Assembly (NCBI GenBank): GCA_024709685.1
Contig: JANJWF010000148.1
Coordinates: 1-33,917 of the forward strand
Direction: 5' to 3'
Origin: Thiobacillus sp.
GTDB lineage: Bacteria; Pseudomonadota; Gammaproteobacteria; Burkholderiales; Thiobacillaceae
DNA length: 33,917 nucleotides
Numbering within the stretch: the stretch's first letter is position 1; the number at the start of each line of letters is the position of its first letter. Made by a program: the position numbers and the translations under genes. Positions 1-10,607 of this stretch are shown piece after piece. Under the pieces are notes generated by a model. It made no database searches. It worked only from the letters and a program-made list of their open reading frames with translations, and was not told where the DNA came from.

Positions 1-1
1 G

Positions 2-355
2 GAAGACTGGCTCGCCATCATCAACAGCTACGGCGGCGACATGGGCCAGACCTACGGCGTGCCGGTCAGCGAAATCGTCGAGGGCATCAAGAACGGCGTG
101 CGCAAGGTCAACATCGACACCGACCTGCGCATGGCCTCCACTGGCGCCATCCGCAAGCACCTGGCCGAGAACAAGGCCAACTTCGACCCGCGCAAGTTCC
201 TTAAGGAAGCTACCAAGGCCATGAGCGGCATCTGCCAGGCCCGCTACGAAGCCTTCGGCTCCGCCGGCATGGCGAGCAAGATGGGCAAGGTGTTCAACCT
301 GGAAGACATGCAGAAGCGTTACGACAAGGGCGAACTGGACCCGAAGGTCAACTGA
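2..355 (+). CDS. fba: Class II fructose-bisphosphate aldolase, C-terminal fragment (truncated by window edge)
   Basis: Open frame from the window start: EDWLAIINSYGGDMGQTYGVPVSEIVEGIKNGVRKVNIDTDLRMASTGAIRKHL..., typical class II FBP aldolase C-terminus. Confidence 0.92.
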   Translation, partial: EDWLAIINSYGGDMGQTYGVPVSEIVEGIKNGVRKVNIDTDLRMASTGAIRKHLAENKANFDPRKFLKEATKAMSGICQARYEAFGSAGMASKMGKVFNLEDMQKRYDKGELDPKVN

Positions 356-390
356 TCGCCGGTCTGCCAAAGTCAGACGCTGAAATCAAA

Positions 391-417
391 TGGGACGCTG
401 CGGCGTCCCATTTTTTT
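391..417 (+). terminator. Intrinsic terminator downstream of aldolase
   Basis: tgggacgc-tgcg-gcgtccca followed by ttttttt. Confidence 0.9.
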
Positions 418-527
418 GGCTCTCCTCCTTCGTGGCCGAGGCTCTTGACGGGTGCCATCAGCTAAGCGCGGCAAACTGCTCCCTTGTCTATACTGCAGAG
501 GCTACTAATCCGATTGGAGGTCATTCC

Positions 528-1193
528 ATGAAAAAAATCATCGCTTCGCTTAGCGCCCTTGCGTTGGGCCTCGGGGGTCTGGCTGGCTGCGCCAACATGA
601 CTGAAACGCAAAAAACCACCGGTACGGGCGCAGGCATCGGCGCCGCGGCCGGTGCAATCATTGGCGCCGCGACAGCCGGTGGCCACACGGGCAAAAGTGC
701 CGCGACCGGCGCGGCGATCGGCGCAGCAGTGGGTGCGGGGGGCGGTTATCTGTGGTCGAAGCACATGGAGAAACAGAAGGCCGAGATGGAGCAGGCGACC
801 GCGGGAACCGGCGTGAGCGTCAGTCAGACCGCCGATAACCGGCTCAAGCTGGACATCCCGAGCGATGTTTCCTTTGACACGAACCGCTATGAGATCAAAC
901 CGAACCTGCGTCCGGTTCTTGACCGCTTCGCTACCACCCTGAACCAGAATCCGGTCACAACGGTGACCATCATCGGCCACACCGACAGCACGGGCACGGA
1001 CGCCATCAATAATCCGCTTTCGATCAATCGCGCCGCGGCGACGCGCGATTACCTCGTTTCCCACGGTGTCGCGACAAGCCGCATCATCATAAATGGCCGC
1101 GGCTCGCATGAACCGATCGCTGACAACGGTACGGTGGAAGGTCGTGCAAAGAATCGCCGCGTCGAGATCTTTGTGGCGGAATCCGCAAGCTGA
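528..1193 (+). CDS. OmpA-family lipoprotein with glycine-zipper region
   Basis: Starts at MKKIIASLSALALGLGGLAGCANM (lipobox LAGC) after ggagg; glycine-rich zipper; C-terminal OmpA-like IIGHTDSTG...NRRVEI. The supplied ORF start at 390 overlaps the terminator and is too far upstream. Confidence 0.9.
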   Translation: MKKIIASLSALALGLGGLAGCANMTETQKTTGTGAGIGAAAGAIIGAATAGGHTGKSAATGAAIGAAVGAGGGYLWSKHMEKQKAEMEQATAGTGVSVSQTADNRLKLDIPSDVSFDTNRYEIKPNLRPVLDRFATTLNQNPVTTVTIIGHTDSTGTDAINNPLSINRAAATRDYLVSHGVATSRIIINGRGSHEPIADNGTVEGRAKNRRVEIFVAESAS

Positions 1194-1336
1194 CGAAGGC
1201 TTGGGCGGGCAATCCGGCTTGATTCACACCGGGTCACCCGCGTGCAGGATTCATGTCGGGTCGCGGGAAGTCAAAGACGGACAGCTCGCCTTGGCATTTC
1301 TGGTTGACGCACAAAAAGTGCGCCATCCAGCAATAT

Positions 1337-3319
1337 TTACCCGAGCATTTCTTTCAAGGCGGCGAGGCGGTTGCTCCCGCTGGCCTTGGCTTCTGCGGTA
1401 GTAGGTTTGTCCGGCTGGCGCACGTCGTCGCCGAGTTCGTCGATGAAGCGTGAGGGATCACAGGCGACCGATTCGCGCGCGCGCTTGCGGCGCGAGCAGT
1501 ACGACAGCGTCAGCGACTTCTTGGCGCGAGTGACGCCGACGTACATCAGGCGGCGTTCCTCCTCCAGACGGCCCTCGTCGACGGCGTCGCGGTGCGGAAG
1601 GATGTTCTCCTCGACCCCGACCAGGAACACGTGGCCGAATTCGAGACCTTTGGCGGCGTGCAGGGTCGACAGGCGCACGGCGTCGGGCTCTTCCTCCTCG
1701 CGGCCTTCGAGCAGGGTGATGAGCGCGATGGTCTGGGTGAGTTGCAGCAGGTCCTTCTCGTCCTCCTCGCCCTTCTTCGCGATCCACGCGGCGAATTCGA
1801 GCACGTTGTTCAACTTGCTCTGCGCCGCGCGCTGGTCGTCCTGGTCGAAGAGATACACCTCGTAGCCGATCGTCTTCAACAGGTCGTCGAGCAGTTCGCC
1901 GGCCGGCTCGCGCGGGACGCGTTCCTCCATGCGGTTGATGAAGTTGCAGAACTCGATCAGCGGCGCGAGCTGGCGCTCGCCGACCTGCGACGCGGCGGCG
2001 GCCGAGAACACCGCCTCGAACAGGCTGACGTGCAGGGTGGCGGCAACCTGGCCGAGCTTTTCCAGCGTCGCGGCGCCGATGCCGCGCCTGGGCGTGGTGA
2101 CGGCGCGGATGAAGGCGGGGTCGTCGTCGCTGTTGGCGATCAGGCGCAGGTAGGCAATCACGTCCTTGATCTCTGCCTTGTCGAAGAACGACTGCCCGCC
2201 GGAGAGCTGGTACGGCACCTTCTCGTTCCTCAGCGCCTGCTCGAACACGCGCGCCTGGTAGTTGCCGCGGTAGAGGATCGCGTAGTCGCGCCATTCGGTA
2301 CGGTGCTGGAACTTGTGTGACAGCAGCCGCATCACCACCGATTCGGCTTCATGCTCGTCGTCCTTGGTTGGCATCACCTGGATCGCGTCGCCGTGGCCGA
2401 GATCGCTCCACAGCCGCTTCTCGAAGAGCTTGGGGTTATTGGCGATGAGGGCGTTGGCAGCCTTGAGGATGCGCACGGTCGAGCGATAGTTCTGCTCGAG
2501 CTTGACCACGTGCAGATGCGGGTAGTCTTCGTTCAGTTGCCGCAGGTTGTCGGCCGACGCGCCGCGCCAGCCGTAGATCGCCTGGTCGTCGTCGCCGACC
2601 GCGGTGAACGCGGCGCGCACGCCGGTGAGCTTCTGCAGCAGGCGGTACTGGGCGACGTTGGTGTCCTGGTATTCGTCGACCAGGATGTGGCGCAGGCGGT
2701 TCTGCCATTTCTCGCGTAGCTCGGCGTGGGTGTCGAGCAACTCCGCCGGCAGGCGGATGAGGTCGTCGAAGTCGACCGCCTGGTAGGCGCGCAGCGTGGC
2801 GTCGTAGCGGTCGTAGATCTTCGCGTAGACGCGCGCATTGTCGTCCTCGGCTGCCTGCAGGGCGGCAGCGGGCGACTTCAGTTCGTTCTTCCACAAGGAA
2901 ATGCGCGACACCGCGCGGCGGATTTCCTGCTTGTCGGTGGTCTTGAGGATCTCCGACACGATACCGGCGGCGTCGGCCGAATCGAGAATGGAGAAGGCCG
3001 GCTTCAGCTCGGCAAACTTCGCGTCCTCGCGCAGCATCCTCAGGCCCATCGAGTGGAAGGTGGTGACGATGAGGCCCTTGGTGTTGACGTTCGAAGTGAG
3101 CTTGGCGGCGCGCTCGGCCATCTCGCGCGCGGCCTTGTTGGTGAAAGTGATCGCGGCGATCGAGCCCGGCTTGTAGCCGCATTCTCCAATCAAATAGGCG
3201 ATCTTGTGCGTGATCACCCGGGTCTTGCCCGAGCCGGCGCCGGCCAGCACCAGCAGCGGGCCGTCGAGGTACTTCGCCGCTTCGCGTTGCGGTGGATTGA
3301 GCGCGGCCAGCAGGCTCAT
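1337..3319 (-). CDS. rep: UvrD/Rep-family ATP-dependent DNA helicase (Rep)
   Basis: [64 protein letters not shown]; start ATG overlaps the stop of the upstream gene. Confidence 0.93.
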   Translation of the reverse strand: MSLLAALNPPQREAAKYLDGPLLVLAGAGSGKTRVITHKIAYLIGECGYKPGSIAAITFTNKAAREMAERAAKLTSNVNTKGLIVTTFHSMGLRMLREDAKFAELKPAFSILDSADAAGIVSEILKTTDKQEIRRAVSRISLWKNELKSPAAALQAAEDDNARVYAKIYDRYDATLRAYQAVDFDDLIRLPAELLDTHAELREKWQNRLRHILVDEYQDTNVAQYRLLQKLTGVRAAFTAVGDDDQAIYGWRGASADNLRQLNEDYPHLHVVKLEQNYRSTVRILKAANALIANNPKLFEKRLWSDLGHGDAIQVMPTKDDEHEAESVVMRLLSHKFQHRTEWRDYAILYRGNYQARVFEQALRNEKVPYQLSGGQSFFDKAEIKDVIAYLRLIANSDDDPAFIRAVTTPRRGIGAATLEKLGQVAATLHVSLFEAVFSAAAASQVGERQLAPLIEFCNFINRMEERVPREPAGELLDDLLKTIGYEVYLFDQDDQRAAQSKLNNVLEFAAWIAKKGEEDEKDLLQLTQTIALITLLEGREEEEPDAVRLSTLHAAKGLEFGHVFLVGVEENILPHRDAVDEGRLEEERRLMYVGVTRAKKSLTLSYCSRRKRARESVACDPSRFIDELGDDVRQPDKPTTAEAKASGSNRLAALKEMLG

Positions 3320-3717
3320 GCCGCGGGTGCGGTGCCGAATTCGCGGTTCAACCAGGCGTTGATCGCATCCGACTCGTACAGCCAGGTCTGCCGCCCGGCG
3401 GCGTCGGTGATCAGCAGGCACGGCACCTGCGGTTTGCCGCCGCCTGCGACCAGCGCGGCCCGGTGTGCCTCGACGTTCCGGGCGTCGCGCAGTTCGATGT
3501 CGAGCGACAGCCGGTGTATTTCACGCCGCGTTTTCAGGCAGAACGGGCAGGCGGGGAAGTGGTACAGCGCCAGGTTGCGCGTGCGCGCATCGATCGCCTG
3601 CTGCTCGGCTGGTGGGCGCACGATGCCTTTGGGAAGGCGCAGCCGGTGGGCAAGCAGCATGAAGGGACCGAGGACGAGGCGCAGGGATTTGAAAAACAGT
3701 CGGATCAGGGGCTTCAT
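3316..3717 (-). CDS. Glutaredoxin / GST N-terminal domain protein
   Basis: [19 protein letters not shown]... [26 protein letters not shown]. Confidence 0.8.
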   Translation of the reverse strand: MKPLIRLFFKSLRLVLGPFMLLAHRLRLPKGIVRPPAEQQAIDARTRNLALYHFPACPFCLKTRREIHRLSLDIELRDARNVEAHRAALVAGGGKPQVPCLLITDAAGRQTWLYESDAINAWLNREFGTAPAA

Positions 3718-3794
3718 GCGGGGGGTGTCACGTGGGGTTCAGGCGGGGGCGCTATGATGCGGGCAACACAGCGCGAACGAAACCGTATTTTACT

Positions 3795-4616
3795 ATGCCC
3801 ACCTATGCCATTGGCGACGTCCAGGGTTGCCAGGATTCCCTGCTGAAACTGCTGGAGGCCGTCGGCTTCGATGCTGCCGCCGATCGGTTGTGGTTCGTCG
3901 GCGATCTCGTCAACCGTGGCCCCGATTCGCTCGGTGTGCTGCGCTTCGTCCGCAACCTCGGCGACGCCGCCGTCTGCGTCCTCGGCAACCACGATTTCCA
4001 TCTGCTGGCGCTCGCCGAAGGCTACGGGCGCGTGCACAAGGGCGACACGCTCGACGCGGTGCTCGCCGCGCCCGACCGCGACGAACTGCTCGCCTGGCTG
4101 CGCGGCCGCCCGTTGGCCTGGCGCGAGGGCGGCTGGCTGATGGTCCATGCTGGCGTGCTGCCAGGGTGGACCTCCGACGATACGATGGCGCGGGCGGCAG
4201 AGGCCGAGGCTACGCTGCAGGGCCCGCACTACCGCGATTTCTTCGCACAGATGTACGGCAACGTGCCGGTCGCGTGGGACGACGGCCTCGTGGGCATCGA
4301 GCGCCTACGCGTGATCGTCAACGCCTTCACCCGGCTGCGCTATTGCTCGGCCGCGGGTGAAATGGAATTTCACCACAAGGGCGCGCCCGGCACCCAGCCG
4401 GCCGGATGGCTGCCCTGGTTCGACGTGCCGGGGCGCAGGAGCGCGGAGTCGACGCTCGTCGTCGGTCACTGGTCGACGCTCGGGCTGGTCAATCGCCAGG
4501 ATCTGATCGCCCTGGATACCGGCTGTCTGTGGGGGGGCAGGCTGACCGCGGTCAGGCTGGAGGACCGTCAGGTGTTCGCGGTTCAGTGTCCGCAGATGAA
4601 ACACCCAAAAGCCTAG
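3795..4616 (+). CDS. apaH: Symmetrical bis(5'-nucleosyl)-tetraphosphatase
   Basis: [42 protein letters not shown]; metallophosphatase motifs of ApaH. Confidence 0.93.
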   Translation: MPTYAIGDVQGCQDSLLKLLEAVGFDAAADRLWFVGDLVNRGPDSLGVLRFVRNLGDAAVCVLGNHDFHLLALAEGYGRVHKGDTLDAVLAAPDRDELLAWLRGRPLAWREGGWLMVHAGVLPGWTSDDTMARAAEAEATLQGPHYRDFFAQMYGNVPVAWDDGLVGIERLRVIVNAFTRLRYCSAAGEMEFHHKGAPGTQPAGWLPWFDVPGRRSAESTLVVGHWSTLGLVNRQDLIALDTGCLWGGRLTAVRLEDRQVFAVQCPQMKHPKA

Positions 4617-5346
4617 CCACGGCCTGTTCGGCCTCCTGCGCCAGTTCGCGCCGGTGGCGATTCGGCTGGATCGGTTCACCGAAATACAGTTGGGCAATGA
4701 GGCCCGGTTCGCTGACGATCTGTTTGAAGCTCTGCCACAGGCTCATCTGGTCGATGTAGGCAGGCGCATCACTGTATTCACCGGCCAGCGTCCGGTAGCG
4801 CAAGGCAGCCGGAACGATGGGACAGTTGAGTTCGACCGCCGGCTGCAGCAGCGAGGGCAGGAAACGCCGCAGCCCGCGCCCGTCGCTGGTGGTGCCTTCC
4901 GGAAACACCGCCACCCAGGCGCCGGATTGTATCAGCGCACGCATTTCGTCGTTGATGCGTGCGGTCGCGGCGCGGCGGCTGCGTTCGAGAAACAGCGTGC
5001 CGGTCTTGTGCGCCAACCAGCCAGCCACCGGCCATGCACGGACCTCCGACTTGGAGACGAAGTGCACCCGCTGGGCTGCGTAGATGAGATAGATATCCAG
5101 CCATGACACGTGGTTGCATACCAGCAGGGCGCCGCCCGGGAGCCTCGGGGCTGCGTCGGCTTTTATCTGCACGCCGAGTACTTTGAGCAGCCGCCGTGCC
5201 CAGGCTGTGATGATGCGGTCGCGTCGCGCAGGCTTGATGAGGGGGAATGCCAGCCCGGCCAGCGCCACGCCCCACGAAAGATGCAGGGCCAACTGGCTGA
5301 AACGGAGGGCGGCGCGGAGAGAAACGGGCAGACGGGCGGTGTTCAC
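4552..5346 (-). CDS. PlsC-family 1-acylglycerol-3-phosphate (or lyso-ornithine lipid) O-acyltransferase; GTG start
   Basis: [12 protein letters not shown] (HX4D motif) and FPEGTTSDG. Confidence 0.85.
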   Translation of the reverse strand: MNTARLPVSLRAALRFSQLALHLSWGVALAGLAFPLIKPARRDRIITAWARRLLKVLGVQIKADAAPRLPGGALLVCNHVSWLDIYLIYAAQRVHFVSKSEVRAWPVAGWLAHKTGTLFLERSRRAATARINDEMRALIQSGAWVAVFPEGTTSDGRGLRRFLPSLLQPAVELNCPIVPAALRYRTLAGEYSDAPAYIDQMSLWQSFKQIVSEPGLIAQLYFGEPIQPNRHRRELAQEAEQAVARLLGVSSADTEPRTPDGPPA

Positions 5347-5434
5347 CCGCCCATTGTAAGGGGCTCCCCCGTATGGAGGGGGCCGGGCTCACACCGTGCG
5401 CGGCCGTTTCCGGTTCGCTATGGCCGCCATGCGC

Positions 5435-6184
5435 TCACTTGACGAAGCGCCGCGCATAACTGCGGCTGAGCTGCGCCATCGGCAGCAGCATCAGGAGGTC
5501 GGCGGTATTGAAGTCGGGATCCCATGCCGGCTCGCCGCACACCATCGCACCGAGCCGCGAGTAGCCCTTGATCAGCGGCGGCAGCGCGGCGCTGCGGCCG
5601 TCGTCGAGCGACTCGACCGGGAGACGGCAACGCGCGGTGGTGTGCCATTCGACCGGCGCCAGGTGGCGCGCCGCGAGCTGCCGATAAACGCTGGCGGCAA
5701 CGTGGCCACCATCTGCCATGCCGATGCTGGCGCAGCCGACGATGTACTCGTAGCCGGCGCGTGTCATGTAATCGGCGAGCCCCATCCACAGCCGTGCGAT
5801 CACGGCACCGCTGCGATGTGCCGGGTGCACGCACGAGCGGCCGAGTTCCGCCATGCGCGGGCGCAGGAACTGCAGCCGGGTGAGGTCGAATTCCTGCTCG
5901 GAGTAATAGCTGCCGACGCGCTCGGCGGCATCGGGCGGCAGGATGCGATACGTGCCGACGACTTCGCCGCTGACGAGCTCGCGTACGAGCAGATGGTCGC
6001 AGTACGGGTCGTACAGATCGATGTCGTGTCCGGGCAGCACCGACGACAGGCGTGCACCCATCGCCTCGGCGAATACCCGGTGGCGCAGGCGCTGCGCTTC
6101 GCGGATTTCGCGGTCGTCCACCGCCAGCGAGACGTGGTAGCGGCTGGCTGCGGCGGGGTGAAGTTGATGACGGGGGTCGAGCAT
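5435..6184 (-). CDS. OlsB-like GNAT N-acyltransferase (putative ornithine-acyl-ACP N-acyltransferase)
   Basis: LRHRVFAEAMGA...DIDLYDPYCDHLLVRE...VGTYRILPP...ELGRSCVHPAHRSGAVIARLWMGLADYM...; COG3176-like pattern. Confidence 0.75.
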   Translation of the reverse strand: MLDPRHQLHPAAASRYHVSLAVDDREIREAQRLRHRVFAEAMGARLSSVLPGHDIDLYDPYCDHLLVRELVSGEVVGTYRILPPDAAERVGSYYSEQEFDLTRLQFLRPRMAELGRSCVHPAHRSGAVIARLWMGLADYMTRAGYEYIVGCASIGMADGGHVAASVYRQLAARHLAPVEWHTTARCRLPVESLDDGRSAALPPLIKGYSRLGAMVCGEPAWDPDFNTADLLMLLPMAQLSRSYARRFVK

Positions 6185-6284
6185 GGGGCACTCCCTTGGA
6201 TGGAATGCGCCCAGCTTAGTGAGCGGGTGTTAACCCGGTGTGACGGTCCGGTTGCGGGAGGATGACCGACCGGGGTGGCCAGCC

Positions 6285-6740
6285 TCAGTGCGAAACGCGG
6301 GTCGTGCCGCCGCCCGACAGCACACGCACGCGGTCGCCCACCCTGAACTGCTCGTCGGCCGCCTGGGTGATCGCGAGCATCCGTCCGGAGTCGAGCTTGA
6401 CGGTGATTTCCACGCCTTTCTGGCGGGTTACGGCTTCTTCGGCCGCCGCGCCGCCGAGGCCGCCCAGCACCGCTCCGACGGCGGTGCCCACCACACTGCC
6501 CTTGCCGCCGCCGACCGTACTGCCGGCCACGCCGCCGACCACTGCGCCGGCACCGGCGCCGACCGGCGTCTTGGTGCCTTCGATGAGGACCTCGCGCACC
6601 GACTCGACGACGCCCATCTGCACTTCCTGCACGCTGCGCGCCTGGCTGCGGCTGTAGTCCTTGCCTCCGAGCCCGGCCGGGCAGCCTGCCAGCAGCAGGG
6701 AAGCGGCGAACGCGAGGGTGGTAGCGAATGTTCTGTTCAT
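6285..6740 (-). CDS. SlyB/17-kDa-surface-antigen-like glycine-zipper outer membrane lipoprotein
   Basis: LLLAGCPAG lipobox; VGAGAGAVVGGVAGSTVGGGKGSVVGTAVGAVLGGLGG. Confidence 0.8.
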   Translation of the reverse strand: MNRTFATTLAFAASLLLAGCPAGLGGKDYSRSQARSVQEVQMGVVESVREVLIEGTKTPVGAGAGAVVGGVAGSTVGGGKGSVVGTAVGAVLGGLGGAAAEEAVTRQKGVEITVKLDSGRMLAITQAADEQFRVGDRVRVLSGGGTTRVSH

Positions 6741-6755
6741 GATGGACTCCGGTGT

Positions 6756-7691
6756 CTAATCCAAATGATAGCCAAACTGGGCGTGGAAGGCGGCGGCGAT
6801 TTCGTCGCGGCCGGGGCGGTGGTTCTGCCCGCCGCGCTGGGCGATCTTGATCGCTCCCATGAGACTGCCCAGACGCCCCGAGGTTTCCCAGTCGAGCCCG
6901 CAGGCGATGCCGTAGAGGATGCCGCTGCGGTAGGCGTCGCCGCAACCGGTGGGATCGAGGATGGCGGCAGGCTTCGCGGCCGGGATGTCGATCCGGCCGC
7001 CGGCGGTGTGGATCTGCGAGCCCTCGGCGCCGCGTGTCACAATCAGCGCCTCGACGTGGCGTGCGAGCGTGGCCAGGGTTTCGCCGGTGCGGGTTTGCAG
7101 CAATTCGGCCTCGTAGTCGTTGAGGATGACGTAACGGGATTTGTGGACGCATTCCAGCAGTTCTTCGCCGGAGAACAGCGGCATGCCCTGGCCGGGGTCG
7201 AACACGCACGGCACCCCGGCTTCATGGAAACCGCGCACGTGGCGCAGCATGCCATCGCGGCCGTCAGGGGAGACGATGCCGAGCCTGAGGTCGGGCACCA
7301 GACGCACGTCGTTCTCGTGTGAATAGTTCATCGCGCCCGGGTGGAAAGCGGTGATCTGGTTGTCGGCGAGGTCGGTGGTGATGAAGGCCTGGGCGGTGTA
7401 GGTGCCAGCGACGTGGCGGATGTGGTCGCGCGAAATGGCAAGCGCGTCGAGGCGTTCGGCGTAGGCGCCGAAGTCGTCGCCGACTGTCGCCATGATCAGC
7501 GGCTCGCCGCCCAGCAGCTTGAGGTTGTAGGCGATGTTGCCGGCGCAGCCGCCGAACTCGCGCCGCATCTCGGGGACCAGGAAGGACACGTTCAGCATGT
7601 GGATCTTGTCGGGCAGGATGTGATGCTTGAAGTGGTCCTGGAACACCATGATGGAGTCGAAGGCGAGGGAGCCGCAGATGAGGGTGCGCAT
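6756..7691 (-). CDS. PfkB-family carbohydrate/nucleoside kinase
   Basis: MRTLICGSLAFDSIM...GGCAGNIAYNLKLLG...DPTGCGDAYRSGILYG (PfkB signature). Confidence 0.88.
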   Translation of the reverse strand: MRTLICGSLAFDSIMVFQDHFKHHILPDKIHMLNVSFLVPEMRREFGGCAGNIAYNLKLLGGEPLIMATVGDDFGAYAERLDALAISRDHIRHVAGTYTAQAFITTDLADNQITAFHPGAMNYSHENDVRLVPDLRLGIVSPDGRDGMLRHVRGFHEAGVPCVFDPGQGMPLFSGEELLECVHKSRYVILNDYEAELLQTRTGETLATLARHVEALIVTRGAEGSQIHTAGGRIDIPAAKPAAILDPTGCGDAYRSGILYGIACGLDWETSGRLGSLMGAIKIAQRGGQNHRPGRDEIAAAFHAQFGYHLD

Positions 7692-7769
7692 GATGGGTGG
7701 CAACGAAACGAAAGCGGGAATTATAAAGGCCGTGCGGCTGCGATGCTTCCCCGCTGGCCGGTGGACGGT

Positions 7770-8168
7770 TCAGTCCAGCAGTACCAGCGCCCACACGACG
7801 GCGACGTTGACGAGCGCGATCATCACTGCGGCACTGCCCATGTCCTTGGCGCGTTTGATGAGATCGTGGTGCTCCAGGGAAATGCGGTCGACCGCGGCCT
7901 CGACCGCCGAATTCAGCAGTTCGACCACCAGTACGGCGAGCACGGCACCGACCATCAGTACGCGCTCGATCCCGGATTCGCCCAGGTAAAGCCCGAGAGG
8001 AATCAGCAGCAGCGCAAGGAAGACTTCCTGGCGGAACGCATCCTCGTACCGGAATGCGGCAAAGAGGCCGGCCCACGAGTAGCCTGCTGCGCTGATGATC
8101 CGCGCAAGCCCGGTCTTGCCCTTGAACGGACTTTCAGGCGGTGTGGGTGTGGCGTCGGGTCCGCTCAT
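7770..8168 (-). CDS. dgkA: Diacylglycerol kinase
   Basis: [32 protein letters not shown]...[15 protein letters not shown]...[10 protein letters not shown]. Confidence 0.9.
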   Translation of the reverse strand: MSGPDATPTPPESPFKGKTGLARIISAAGYSWAGLFAAFRYEDAFRQEVFLALLLIPLGLYLGESGIERVLMVGAVLAVLVVELLNSAVEAAVDRISLEHHDLIKRAKDMGSAAVMIALVNVAVVWALVLLD

Positions 8169-9634
8169 ACCCTGGATGGCATCGATGCGGCGGGCTTGTA
8201 GGTGAGGTCGAGCTCGCGCGCGGCCTTGACGTCGTCCAGCCGCCGCACCGGCAGGTCGTAGGGCGCGCCCTTCACCAGACCGGGATTGCTCTCGGCCTCG
8301 TGCTTGATCTTGACCATGGCCTCGACGAAGGCGTCGAGCATCTCGCGGCTCTCGGTTTCGGTCGGCTCGATCAAGAGGCACTCCGGCACCAGCATCGGAA
8401 AGTAGGTGGTTGGCGCGTGGAAGCCATAGTCCAGCAGGCGTTTGGCGACGTCCATTGCCGACACGCCGGTGGCGTCCTTCAGCTTCTTCAGCGTGACGAT
8501 GAACTCGTGACTGGCGCGGCGGCTGGGGTAGGCGAGCTCGAAGCCGGCCTCGCGCAGCCGGGCCATCAGGTAGTTGGCATTGAGCGTGGCGTATTCGGCG
8601 ACGCGGTGCATGCCCTCGCCGCCCAGCATGCGCGCATACACATAGGCGCGCATCAGTACCCCGGCATTGCCCATGTTGGCGCTCATGCGGCCGATCGACT
8701 GCGGCAGGTCGGCCTCGGTCGCCAGCCGGTAGAAGCCGTTGTCATTCAGCACCAGCGGGATCGGCATGAAGGGCAGCAGCCGTTCCGCCACGCCCACTGG
8801 ACCCGCACCCGGTCCACCTCCGCCATGCGGGGTGGAGAAGGTTTTGTGCAAATTCATGTGGATGACGTCGAAGCCCATGTCGCCGGGGCGCACCTTGCCG
8901 AGGATGGCGTTGAGGTTGGCGCCGTCGTAGTACAGCAGGCCGCCGGCGTCGTGCACGATCTTCTGGATCTCGGCGATGGTTTTTTCGAATACGCCGAGCG
9001 TCGACGGGTTGGTCAGCATGAGGCCGGCGGTCTGCGGGCCAACGGCCGCTTTCAGTGCGCCGAGGTCGACGCTGCCGGTGGCATCCGTCGGGATTTCCCT
9101 GACCGTGTAGCCGCACATGGTGGCGGTCGCCGGGTTGGTGCCATGCGCCGCGTCCGGCACGATGATCTCGCGGCGCGCAGAATCACCCCGGGCGTCGTGG
9201 TACGCGCGGATCATCGCCACCCCGGCGAATTCGCCGTGCGCACCCGCCATCGGCGCCATCGACACGCCCGCCATGCCGGTGACGTCCTTCAGGATCTCCT
9301 GCAGCTCGAACATGCTGGCGAGAAAACCCTGGCCGGTGTCGTCCGGGCTTGCCGGGTGGCGCGCCAGATACTGCGGCAGCATCGCCAGCGAGTTGCACGC
9401 GCGCGGGTTGTACTTCATGGTGCACGAGCCGAGAGGATAGAACTGCGTGTCGATCGAGAAGTTCTTCTGGCTCAATCGCGTGTAGTGGCGCACCACGTCG
9501 AGCTCGGAGACTTCGGGCAGCGCGGGTGCGTCGCGGCGCCGCAGCGCGGCGGGCAGGTCGTCGAGGCTGCCGCCGGCGGCGGGCAGTTGGGCGGCAGCGG
9601 TGCGGCCGGGACGGGAATGGTCGAATATCAGCAT
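8165..9634 (-). CDS. gcvPB: Glycine dehydrogenase (decarboxylating) subunit 2
   Basis: [37 protein letters not shown] (PLP lysine motif). Confidence 0.95.
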   Translation of the reverse strand: MLIFDHSRPGRTAAAQLPAAGGSLDDLPAALRRRDAPALPEVSELDVVRHYTRLSQKNFSIDTQFYPLGSCTMKYNPRACNSLAMLPQYLARHPASPDDTGQGFLASMFELQEILKDVTGMAGVSMAPMAGAHGEFAGVAMIRAYHDARGDSARREIIVPDAAHGTNPATATMCGYTVREIPTDATGSVDLGALKAAVGPQTAGLMLTNPSTLGVFEKTIAEIQKIVHDAGGLLYYDGANLNAILGKVRPGDMGFDVIHMNLHKTFSTPHGGGGPGAGPVGVAERLLPFMPIPLVLNDNGFYRLATEADLPQSIGRMSANMGNAGVLMRAYVYARMLGGEGMHRVAEYATLNANYLMARLREAGFELAYPSRRASHEFIVTLKKLKDATGVSAMDVAKRLLDYGFHAPTTYFPMLVPECLLIEPTETESREMLDAFVEAMVKIKHEAESNPGLVKGAPYDLPVRRLDDVKAARELDLTYKPAASMPSRV

Positions 9635-9637
9635 GAC

Positions 9638-9750
9638 TTCAGGGGCCAGGATTCAGGGGTCAGGGATCAGGGAAGGACCCGGGCGCCTGATCAGTGTGCG
9701 CGGCGAAGCCGCACATCCCCTGAATCCTGACCCCTGGGCCCTGATCCCTA
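9638..9750. repeat. Heptad-arm intergenic inverted element, copy E1 (between tpx and gcvPB)
   Basis: Left arm CAGGGGC CAGGATT CAGGGGT CAGGGAT CAGGGAA; core with GTGCGCGGCGAAGCCGCAC; right arm CCCCTGA ATCCTGA CCCCTGG GCCCTGA TCCCTA; final CTA is the tpx stop (TAG on minus strand). Confidence 0.85.
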
Positions 9751-10239
9751 TTTCAAAGCAGCCAGCGCGGCCTCGTAGTTCGGCTCCTGCTTGATCTCGG
9801 GAACGAGTTCGGCGTGCAGCACCTTGTTGGCTTCGTCGAGCACGATCACCGCGCGCGCGGTGATGCCGGCGAGCGGGCCGCTCACGATGGCGACGCCGTA
9901 GTTCTTCATGAATTCGGCACCGCGCATGGTCGACAGCGTCACCACGTTGTTGGTGCTCTCGGCGCCGCAGAAGCGGTTCATCGCGAACGGCAGGTCGGCC
10001 GAGATGATGAGCACGGCGGTGTTGCCGACCGCGGCGTCGTTGAACTTCTTGGTCGAGATTGCGCACACCGGGGTGTCAAGGCTCGGCACGATGTTGAGGA
10101 TCTTCTTCTTGCCGGCGAAATCGGCAAGCGAGACGTCGGCGAGGTCCTTGTTCACCAGCTTGAAGTCGGGAACGGTGTCGCCGACCTTGGGGAAGGTGCC
10201 GGCGACGTCGATGGGGTTGCCTGCGAGGGTCACTGTCAT
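9748..10239 (-). CDS. tpx: Thiol peroxidase (Tpx-type peroxiredoxin)
   Basis: [29 protein letters not shown]...[17 protein letters not shown]...[12 protein letters not shown]. Confidence 0.93.
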   Translation of the reverse strand: MTVTLAGNPIDVAGTFPKVGDTVPDFKLVNKDLADVSLADFAGKKKILNIVPSLDTPVCAISTKKFNDAAVGNTAVLIISADLPFAMNRFCGAESTNNVVTLSTMRGAEFMKNYGVAIVSGPLAGITARAVIVLDEANKVLHAELVPEIKQEPNYEAALAALK

Positions 10240-10312
10240 GCTTGCTCTCCTTGAACCAATTCAATCAATCGTCGGGCGCGTGCACGATGGCGCGCCCGCT
10301 CATATGCTTCGG

Positions 10313-10597
10313 TCAGCTGCCCGGCTGGTCGAAGCGCGCGAGATGTTCGTCGATGTTCTCGCGCAGCATCTTCTCGTACTGATCCAGAAAGTAGGCGACC
10401 GCGGCTTCCTTCTCGGCGACCATCTGCTCTTTGCTGCCTGCCGCTGCCGCGATGACGAAGGCGTTGAAGCGCGAGGCGGCGAACAGCGCCGCTGCGCTGA
10501 CGCGACTGGGTTTCGCCTCGTTCAACTGGGTGTTGGCGAGCGCGATGTAGGCATCGGCCATGTCGTAGAACGGCTTGTCGCGCAGGACGTCGCTCAT
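10313..10597 (-). CDS. Small conserved protein, DUF3144-like
   Basis: MSDVLRDKPFYDMADAYIALANTQLNEAKPSRVSAAALFAASRFNAFVIAAAA...; family name is a recollection-level call. Confidence 0.65.
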   Translation of the reverse strand: MSDVLRDKPFYDMADAYIALANTQLNEAKPSRVSAAALFAASRFNAFVIAAAAGSKEQMVAEKEAAVAYFLDQYEKMLRENIDEHLARFDQPGS

Positions 10598-10607
10598 GCT
10601 CGCTCCC

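Noticed and set aside
2726-3757. 343-aa plus-strand ORF antisense to rep and the glutaredoxin gene
   Set aside because: Shadow ORF spanning two well-supported minus-strand genes.
5800-7209. 469-aa minus-strand ORF overlapping the kinase, SlyB-like and OlsB-like genes
   Set aside because: Arg/Pro-rich out-of-frame translation across three supported genes.
8141-9730. 529-aa plus-strand ORF antisense to gcvPB
   Set aside because: His/Arg/Gly-rich shadow translation without recognisable domains; opposite strand is unambiguous gcvPB.
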